The notes under the pieces: model-generated
Seen by the model: the letters and a program-made list of their open reading frames with translations, nothing else
Told to the model about the DNA's origin: nothing
Databases searched by the model: none
Position numbers and translations under genes: made by a program
Shown: positions 56,223 through 64,000 of the stretch, piece after piece
Position numbering within the stretch: the first letter of the stretch is position 1
Layout: each line of letters opens with the position of its first letter
NCBI RefSeq assembly: GCF_000972385.1
Contig: NZ_JXTE01000001.1
Location: 62,001 to 126,000, forward strand
Reading direction: 5' to 3'
DNA: 64,000 nucleotides
Source: Streptomyces sp. WM6386
GTDB taxonomy: Bacteria > Actinomycetota > Actinomycetes > Streptomycetales > Streptomycetaceae

Positions 56223-57043
56223 TCAGGGCGTACGGGCACCAGGTCGAGGAGACGTTCCGAGGCGTCCCGCGCCAGCGGGGTGAGCCGCTCGTACACCGCG
56301 CGGAACGTCTTCTCCGCCTGCTCCGCCGGCCAGTCGTCCGGCAGGTGCTTGACCGGCAGTCGCGGATCGCGGCGGATGACCCGCAGCCACTCCGCCTGGA
56401 GCAGCAGCCGCTGAGCCAGGGCCTCGTCGGCTTCCCGCGCCCGGGTCTCCCAGGGCTGCCAGCGTCGTACGAACTGCTCGTAGCGCTCGGCCAGTTCGGC
56501 CAGCTCCCAGGTCTCCTCGATCATCGCGCCGATGTCCATGCCGGTGTCGGCGTGCGCGCGGAAGACCTTCACATGGGCGGACAGGCCCAGGTCGGCGACG
56601 AGTTCCGCGACGTCGACCTCGCCGGGCGCGATCCACAGGCCGCTGAAGAGCGGGCCGAAGCCGCTCCAGGTCAGCTTGGAGCGCAGGTCGTGGCGCTGCC
56701 GCTGCCAGGACTCGGGGAGCGAGAAGCCGAGCAGCGTCCAGGTGCCGTCCCACTGCCGGTTGACGGCACCGGTCTGCCAGATGCGCCGCTCACCGTCGCG
56801 CAGCACGGCCTCCGAGTGCTCGGTCAGCCCGAAGTACATGCGGCGGCCCTCACGCTGGCGGCGCAGCAGGCCGCGATTCACCATCCGCGTCAGTGTCGAG
56901 CGCGTCGCCTGCTCGCCGATCCCGGCGCGGGCGAACACGTCGATGACGCTGCCCGAGTACACGCACACATCACGCCCCAGTACCTGGTCGCCCAGGAACG
57001 TGAGCATGAGGGGCTGGGGCCGCAGCGACTCTTCCGTGGTCAC
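56213..57043 (-). CDS. PaaX-family transcriptional regulator
   Basis: A 276-residue PaaX-like repressor. The winged HTH is VIDVFARAGIGEQATRSTLTRMVNRGLLRRQREGRRMYFGLT, followed by the PaaX central domain (WTLLGFSLPESWQRQRHDLRSKLTWSGFG) and a C-terminal domain. PaaX binds phenylacetyl-CoA and similar CoA esters in Pseudomonas and E. coli. It lies at the end of the CoA-thioester operon, convergent, and GTG 57043 is the start. An aromatic or short acyl-CoA inducer is likely. Confidence 0.88.
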   Translation of the reverse strand: MTTEESLRPQPLMLTFLGDQVLGRDVCVYSGSVIDVFARAGIGEQATRSTLTRMVNRGLLRRQREGRRMYFGLTEHSEAVLRDGERRIWQTGAVNRQWDGTWTLLGFSLPESWQRQRHDLRSKLTWSGFGPLFSGLWIAPGEVDVAELVADLGLSAHVKVFRAHADTGMDIGAMIEETWELAELAERYEQFVRRWQPWETRAREADEALAQRLLLQAEWLRVIRRDPRLPVKHLPDDWPAEQAEKTFRAVYERLTPLARDASERLLDLVPVRPDQA

Positions 57044-57081
57044 GCGGCCACCGTACCTCGCTCCGATCAGCCTGTGACCCA

Positions 57082-57257
57082 AGGCCCTGCCGCCGGACTC
57101 CCGCCTGCTCGGAGGGGTCCGGCACGCACGCTCGCCGCGTTGCCGGAAGGCCCTAGCAGCTCCGCTACGAGGACCTTCCGGCGCCTTGCGATCGCACGCA
57201 CCGGACCCCTCCGAGCCTGCCCTGCGGGCGGACGACGGGAGTCCGGCGGCAGGGCCT
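57082..57257. repeat. 176-bp imperfect palindromic element
   Basis: The ends AGGCCCTGCCGCCGGACTCC (57082 on) and 57236-57257 are a perfect 22-bp inverted repeat. Nested arms GCTCGGAGGGGTCCGG and CCGGACCCCTCCGAGC pair next, and GCCGGAAGGCCCT with AGGACCTTCCGGC near the centre, so the whole element can fold into one long hairpin. It shares TCCGGTGCGTGCGATCGC, in reverse orientation, with the element at 16.0-16.2 kb. It provides the stop codon of the secreted-protein gene. Confidence 0.75.
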
Positions 57258-58098
57258 AGCGGTACGAGTACACGGCCGTGGCGACCGCACACGCGCCCGG
57301 CGGAATCATCTCCGCCCGGAGCGTGCCGCTGGTCGGGTCGTAGTCGACGCCCTCGGTCTCGAAGGAGCCGTCCGTGCAGACGCTGCGCTGCGGCAACGCG
57401 AAGAGGCTCCTCACCGCGCCCGTGATCGGCTGCCCGTCCAGCTTGCGGGGCAGGTCGACCTGGAGCAGCGGACGGATCTGGGGGAACAGCGTCCCCGTGG
57501 CGTCGTTCGAGGCGCACACCAGCCGCGTGTCCGTCACGAAGTCACAGCCCTGGATGTCGCGCACCGGCTTGTCCAGGGTGATCTGCCAGGCCTCCTTCAG
57601 TGCCCCGCCGGTGGGCGGGGTGGCCGGGTTGAGCAGGGGAGCGGGGAAGACCTGGAGTCTGTTCTGGTCGCCCCACTCGCCCGACACCAGCCACTGCCCG
57701 TCCGGCGAGACGGTCGCGAAGGAGTTGTTCAGCTTCTCGCCCGGGTCGAGCCGGTGGACGTACTCGTAACGCTTCCCGGCCGGTGTGGTGACCGCGAACA
57801 TCTTCGACGTGGCGGTGTCCGGGCCCTGGTAGGCGTCGAAGGTGTACCCGCGCGCGATGTCCGGGTCGCCGACGTGGTTCCAGCCCTTGAGCCGCAGGTC
57901 CAGCGGGATGGAAGCGAGCCCGCGGTACAGCAGCGTGCCGTCCGCGCGGCTCGCCAGTCCCTGGCCGCCGCCGAGTGTGTCCGTGTAGGCGGTGCCGGTC
58001 TCGACCCAGTGCGGTTCACCGGTCGCCGACGCGGTGCCCGCGGCTCCGAGTACGAGTGATCCTAATAAGCAGCCCAGGGTGAGGAGATGACGCTTCAT
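57256..58098 (-). CDS. Secreted protein of unknown function
   Basis: A 280-residue exported protein. A Sec signal peptide (MKRHLLTLGCLLGSLVLGAA, cut after ATG EP-like ASATG) precedes a possibly beta-propeller-like body (GGGQGLASRADGTLLY, NSFATVSPDGQWLVSGEWGDQ, RSVCTDGSFETEG). ATG 58098 shares one base with the PHP gene stop. It is the last gene of the galactosidase/phosphoesterase operon, so it probably acts outside the cell on or with their product. No enzymatic motif was recognised. Confidence 0.75.
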   Translation of the reverse strand: MKRHLLTLGCLLGSLVLGAAGTASATGEPHWVETGTAYTDTLGGGQGLASRADGTLLYRGLASIPLDLRLKGWNHVGDPDIARGYTFDAYQGPDTATSKMFAVTTPAGKRYEYVHRLDPGEKLNNSFATVSPDGQWLVSGEWGDQNRLQVFPAPLLNPATPPTGGALKEAWQITLDKPVRDIQGCDFVTDTRLVCASNDATGTLFPQIRPLLQVDLPRKLDGQPITGAVRSLFALPQRSVCTDGSFETEGVDYDPTSGTLRAEMIPPGACAVATAVYSYR

Positions 58099-59765
58099 CA
58101 GGCACCTGCCACGTCGATGAACACCGGGTTGGAATAGAACCACGTATCCGCCCACGGGTCACCGTTCCCGGGCTCGTGCGGGATCGGCCCGTTCGGGTCG
58201 ATCGAGGCGCCGAGGTACCCCGCACCATGGCGGTTGCCGTCGCTGCCGCGCAGCCGGACGTAGAAGGACTCGTCCCCGGCGGTGAGCGGGATGCGCAGGG
58301 TGTACGTCCCCTTGCGGCCCGACACATCCTTCGTCTGGACGACCTTGGTGTCCGGCGCCTTCCACGTGTCCCGGTCGGTGACCGCGCCGCGCACCGCGCC
58401 CCGGATCACGTCGACGTGCTGGAGCTCCGGCAGGATGCCCTGCGCGTTGGGGCGGGAGGCGGTGGTGACGGTGACGTACAGGCTGATCCTCTCGCCCTTG
58501 CGCACGCGCAGCCGGCCGCCCAGCGTGACGCCCCGCCCCGCGTCGCAGTCCCGCTTGACCCGTACGTCGAGCCCGTCGAGCAGATGCCCGTGGTCCAGCC
58601 AGACGCGGCCCGCGCGCAGGCCCGCCATGACGGCGCGGTAGCCGTAGCGGGTGGTGCCCACGTGGGTGCGGCTGAACTGGCCGGGCCAGAAGTCGCTTCC
58701 GGCCTGCGGGGTGTCGGTGTTCACCGGGTCGGGGAGCCTGCCGGTGTTGTCGAAGTTCTGGCCGGCCGGCCAGTCGCCGTTCTTCCACGTGTCGAAGACG
58801 GTGCGGTGGTTGTCGGAGTTGGTGGTGATCGAGAACAGCCTGCCCTCGGCCAGCAGCGCGTCCCACAGCCCGCCGACGGTCGCCGTCGCCCAGTCGAAGC
58901 CGCCGTAGGTGAGGTAGGCGTCCGCCGGATAGCCGGACCAGGACTGGGCGGACGGCTTGTTCTCGTACTCGCCGCGGATCGAGGTCGTGCCGCGCCAGCC
59001 GGGGATGGCCGCGCCCTGCGCGCCCGGCGCCCCCTCCATGCCGATCATGATCTCGGGGGCCGCGTCCCGCCAGTTGCGCATCTCGTGCGGGGAGTCGATG
59101 CCGAGTCGCAGCGGGTGGTTGGCGAGGACGAGGACGTCGTCGACATAGCCCGAACGGCGCTGCTCGGCCAGCCACTTGATCGCCTTGACGGCATGCGCCT
59201 CGTTGCGCGCGGTGTCGGTCGCGCCGGCGGAGCCCTCGGTGTAGTTGAGCAGCTTGCCGTCGTAGGCGAGCTCGAACTGCGTGAGCAGGTCCACCTCGTG
59301 GGGGCCGGGCGCCGCGAACACCGTGCAGTGCTCGGCCGCCGGGATGTACCACTCAAGACCCTGGAAGATCAGCTGACGCGGGTTCTCCGCACGGGCCTTG
59401 AGGATCTCCTCGTGCTCCAGCTTCGCACCGTAGTAGGCATGTCCGAAGTTGGAGTGCTCGTTGAACACCATCCAGTCCAGGCCGTACCGGGCGGCCGCCT
59501 TCGCCTGCTGGGAGAACGTGTACTTGGCGTCGTGGCTGTAGACGGAGTGGACGTGGTGGTCGCCCACCAGATACGCCAGCCTCGGGTCGTCGCCCCCGAA
59601 GCGCTGCGGGGAGGCGGCGGCGGGCACGGCGGCCGAGCCGAGAGTGAAGGCGGCGCCGAACAGGCCCGCGCGGCGCAGGAGTCCGCGCCTGGACAGCCCC
59701 TGCGGGTCGAGTGCGGCGGGCGAGACGGAGGGGTCGGCCCAGTCGGGCAGTTGCTGCTCGGTCAT
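58098..59765 (-). CDS. Tat-exported PHP-domain phosphoesterase
   Basis: A 555-residue protein. A twin-arginine signal (LSRRGLLRRAGLFGAAFTLG, cleaved after PAAASP-like site) precedes a PHP domain with H-x-H metal ligands in YLVGDHHVHSVYSHD, His in VFNEHSNFGH, Glu in GLEWYIPAAEH and a later His in LANHPLRLG. The C-terminal 150 residues form a beta-rich module. ATG 59765 has GAGGA 5 nt upstream. It lies 20 bp after the phosphatase gene, and the pair likely acts on an extracellular phosphate ester. Confidence 0.85.
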   Translation of the reverse strand: MTEQQLPDWADPSVSPAALDPQGLSRRGLLRRAGLFGAAFTLGSAAVPAAASPQRFGGDDPRLAYLVGDHHVHSVYSHDAKYTFSQQAKAAARYGLDWMVFNEHSNFGHAYYGAKLEHEEILKARAENPRQLIFQGLEWYIPAAEHCTVFAAPGPHEVDLLTQFELAYDGKLLNYTEGSAGATDTARNEAHAVKAIKWLAEQRRSGYVDDVLVLANHPLRLGIDSPHEMRNWRDAAPEIMIGMEGAPGAQGAAIPGWRGTTSIRGEYENKPSAQSWSGYPADAYLTYGGFDWATATVGGLWDALLAEGRLFSITTNSDNHRTVFDTWKNGDWPAGQNFDNTGRLPDPVNTDTPQAGSDFWPGQFSRTHVGTTRYGYRAVMAGLRAGRVWLDHGHLLDGLDVRVKRDCDAGRGVTLGGRLRVRKGERISLYVTVTTASRPNAQGILPELQHVDVIRGAVRGAVTDRDTWKAPDTKVVQTKDVSGRKGTYTLRIPLTAGDESFYVRLRGSDGNRHGAGYLGASIDPNGPIPHEPGNGDPWADTWFYSNPVFIDVAGA

Positions 59766-59785
59766 GGTGATCCTCGAGAAGGGGG

Positions 59786-61609
59786 TCAGTGCGTCATGAA
59801 GGAGGTGACGGGCAGCGCCCGTTCGACGATGCGGACGTCGCCGAGGCGTCCGTGCAGGATCTGGTCGATCTTCCCGCCGTACTCGTAACCGCCCAGCAGC
59901 CACGGGAGTCCGACGGAGGCGATGCCGATCGAGGTGGCCTTCGGATTGCGGACCACGGGGCACCCCTCGACGTAGAGAGTGGTGTGCCTGCCGTCGTTGA
60001 CGACCGCGAGGTGCCACCAGGTCTCCAGCGGGGTCTCCTGGCCCCAGTTGGTGGCGATGCCCTGCTGGTTGAGCGGGCGCATCGCCCACTGCGGCTCGCG
60101 GTCGTTGGACAGCGACAGCGTGGCCAGCGGCTCGTCGGGGTCGTCGCCCGTCTTGCCGGCGGCGCCGCCCGTGCCGGTGCGGCTGACGATGCCGGACCAG
60201 GCGTGATGGGAGGGGTCCCAGTCGGCGGGGAGCCGGTAGAAGGCCTCGATGGTGTAACCGGCCTTGAACGTCGCCGAGTTGAGCGGGGCGCCGTCGACCG
60301 TGCGCAGATACGCGCCCTTCAGCGGGGACTTGTAGCCCTGGAACTCCAGGCTGCCGTGCCCGGGTTGATCGGGGTGGTGGTCGGCGGACCAGCCCAGCGT
60401 GCCACCGCCCACGGTGACCAGGGAGAGGTCGTTGCCGCGGCCGGACAGGTCGCGGACGGTGTCCTTCGCCGCCGACTCGAAACGCCAGTAGGCCACCGTG
60501 CCCGGTATCAGGAGCCGCGACACCGGGCGCTCGGCCCGCGCGGGCACCGGATCGAATCCGGAGAACCGCTCGGCGAAGTCGACCTCGACCGTGAACCGGT
60601 CGGCGTCACCGCTGAGTTCGATCTCCTGCCGCTCCAGCTCGTTGAGGCCCCTGCCCGCCCGGCCCAGGATCCACGGCGAGACCGTCTCGACGTCGATGAC
60701 GTTGCGGTCGAGGTCGAAACGGTAGAGGCGGATCATCGCCGCGCCGCCGAAGTAGCGGTTCTGGTAGTTCGTCAGATGCAGGTGGACGTCATGTCCCGCC
60801 GCGTTCTCGCGGGTTGCGCGACCGGCGGGCCAGTAGTGGCCGTTGAGGGTGAGGAAGATCTGGTCGTGGTCCTCGATCAGCTGGTCCCACAGCTGCTGAC
60901 CGTAGGCCGACAGGGTGTCGTCCTCGACGACCAGCTCGTGGGTGGTGAGGATGACGGGTGTCTTCGGGTGCTGCGCGAGGACGTCCTTCGCCCACGCGTA
61001 CCCCTTCGCCGACAGCCGCCAGTCCAGCGCCAGGACCATCCACTCGCGGCCCGCGGCCTTGAACAGGTGGAAGGTGTTGTAGCCGTCGGAGGAGGCCCCG
61101 CTGTAGGTCGACTTGCCCCGGAACCGGTCGGGCCCGAAGGCGTCCAGATACGGCGTCGAACCGCGCTGGTCGTCCGTCGACGACTTCACGTCGTGATTGC
61201 CGGCCAGGACGCTGTAGCCGACACCACGCCGGTCCAGCAGCTCGAACGCCTCGCTGATCGCGGCGACTTCGGCCGCCGCACCGTTCTGAGTGAGGTCGCC
61301 GAGGTGGGACAGGAAGACGAGGTTCTCGTCCTTCCCATGGTCCAGGAGATAACGCAGGGACGCCTCGACGGGTGCCTTGTCGATGCTCGGCCCGTCGAAG
61401 AGGTACTGCGTGTCGGGCATCACCGCGAGGGTGAAGCGCCGACTGTCGGTGTCGGGCCGCCAACGGCTGTGGGCGGCGGCCTCGGCCACGCCCGGCAGCG
61501 CGACACCGGCCGTGGCGGCGGCGCCGAGCAGCGCGGTCGCCCGGAGGAAACTGCGGCGTCCGGCGCCCGCCTGGGCATGCTCGGACCCGTGCTCATGCGA
61601 AGTGCACAC
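59786..61609 (-). CDS. Tat-exported metallophosphoesterase with LamG domain
   Basis: A 607-residue protein. A twin-arginine signal (GRRSFLRATALLGAAATAGV, cut after AEAAAH-like site) leads to a calcineurin-like domain: AVMPDTQYLF, FLSHLGDLTQNG, VLAGNHDVKSS, LTTHELVVED and LNGHYWPAGR carry the metal ligands. After residue 400 a LamG/concanavalin-like module (VAYWRFESAAKDTVRDLSG, TWWHLAVVNDGRHTTLYVEG) probably binds carbohydrate. GTG 61609 has GGAG upstream. It lies 35 bp after the galactosidase gene. Confidence 0.85.
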   Translation of the reverse strand: MCTSHEHGSEHAQAGAGRRSFLRATALLGAAATAGVALPGVAEAAAHSRWRPDTDSRRFTLAVMPDTQYLFDGPSIDKAPVEASLRYLLDHGKDENLVFLSHLGDLTQNGAAAEVAAISEAFELLDRRGVGYSVLAGNHDVKSSTDDQRGSTPYLDAFGPDRFRGKSTYSGASSDGYNTFHLFKAAGREWMVLALDWRLSAKGYAWAKDVLAQHPKTPVILTTHELVVEDDTLSAYGQQLWDQLIEDHDQIFLTLNGHYWPAGRATRENAAGHDVHLHLTNYQNRYFGGAAMIRLYRFDLDRNVIDVETVSPWILGRAGRGLNELERQEIELSGDADRFTVEVDFAERFSGFDPVPARAERPVSRLLIPGTVAYWRFESAAKDTVRDLSGRGNDLSLVTVGGGTLGWSADHHPDQPGHGSLEFQGYKSPLKGAYLRTVDGAPLNSATFKAGYTIEAFYRLPADWDPSHHAWSGIVSRTGTGGAAGKTGDDPDEPLATLSLSNDREPQWAMRPLNQQGIATNWGQETPLETWWHLAVVNDGRHTTLYVEGCPVVRNPKATSIGIASVGLPWLLGGYEYGGKIDQILHGRLGDVRIVERALPVTSFMTH

Positions 61610-61644
61610 GTGTGCTCCGTAAAAGGGGTGAAATCCGGTGGAGT

Positions 61645-64000
<2,356 letters not shown>

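Overview
The window looks like a chromosomal segment of a Streptomyces or very close relative. It has very high GC with strong third-position GC, many GTG and TTG starts, GGAGG-type ribosome binding sites, tight 4-nt start/stop overlaps, Tat and lipoprotein signal peptides, and many small regulators next to catabolic operons. No rRNA, tRNA, CRISPR array, phage or transposase gene was seen. About 55 protein genes cover nearly all of it. The two end genes are cut by the window edges, one gene is frameshifted and one is truncated.

Region 1 (1-12.3 kb) is the most interesting part. After the tail of a permease and an MFS exporter comes a pterin/FAPy-like locus: a CDP-alcohol phosphatidyltransferase, a medium-chain dehydrogenase, a 6-pyruvoyltetrahydropterin-synthase (PTPS) fold protein lacking its zinc/catalytic residues, a GT4 glycosyltransferase, a SAM methyltransferase, a flippase-like membrane protein, a creatininase-family amidohydrolase, and a GTP cyclohydrolase II paralog with Met at position 120 where the family has Tyr. 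This combination suggests a dedicated pathway from GTP through a formamidopyrimidine nucleotide to an unknown glycosylated, possibly membrane-associated product. Immediately downstream is a tightly coupled operon of a FAD amine/amino-acid oxidase and two different saccharopine-dehydrogenase-type proteins, which may belong to the same pathway or be a separate lysine/aminoadipate module.

Region 2 (12.3-24.5 kb) holds a serine-beta-lactamase-like esterase, a TetR/MFS efflux pair with two operators, a PPOX/F420-type flavoprotein, a 199-bp inverted-repeat element, a STAND/TPR ATPase-like protein with a degenerate P-loop, a glycerophosphotransferase-like protein, VOC proteins (one truncated) and a short UvrA paralog.

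Region 3 (24.5-31 kb) is a quinate/shikimate utilisation module: an MHS-family shikimate permease-like carrier, a TetR repressor, a QsuD-like dehydrogenase, and a QsuB-like 3-dehydroshikimate dehydratase fused to an HPPD-like domain. Candidate TetR operators lie in both control regions. A frameshifted beta-helix-like membrane protein gene follows.

Region 4 (31-40 kb) is the pentose-phosphate operon tkt-tal-zwf-opcA-pgi-gnd plus a histidine phosphatase, with a 17-nt perfect palindrome in front of tkt and a divergent AraC regulator.

Region 5 (41-52 kb) has a secreted GH16 laminarinase with a CebR/LacI-like operator, a LuxR regulator, a lipoprotein L,D-transpeptidase, an MMPL transporter, a two-component system, and an IclR/secreted hydrolase pair.

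Region 6 (51.8-57 kb) is a CoA-thioester degradation operon (SDR, amidohydrolase, acyl-CoA ligase, MaoC hydratase) between MarR and PaaX regulators. Region 7 (57-64 kb) is a four-gene operon of a GH2 beta-galactosidase, two Tat-exported phosphoesterases (calcineurin-like plus LamG, and PHP) and a secreted protein, ending at a large palindromic element related to the one in region 2.
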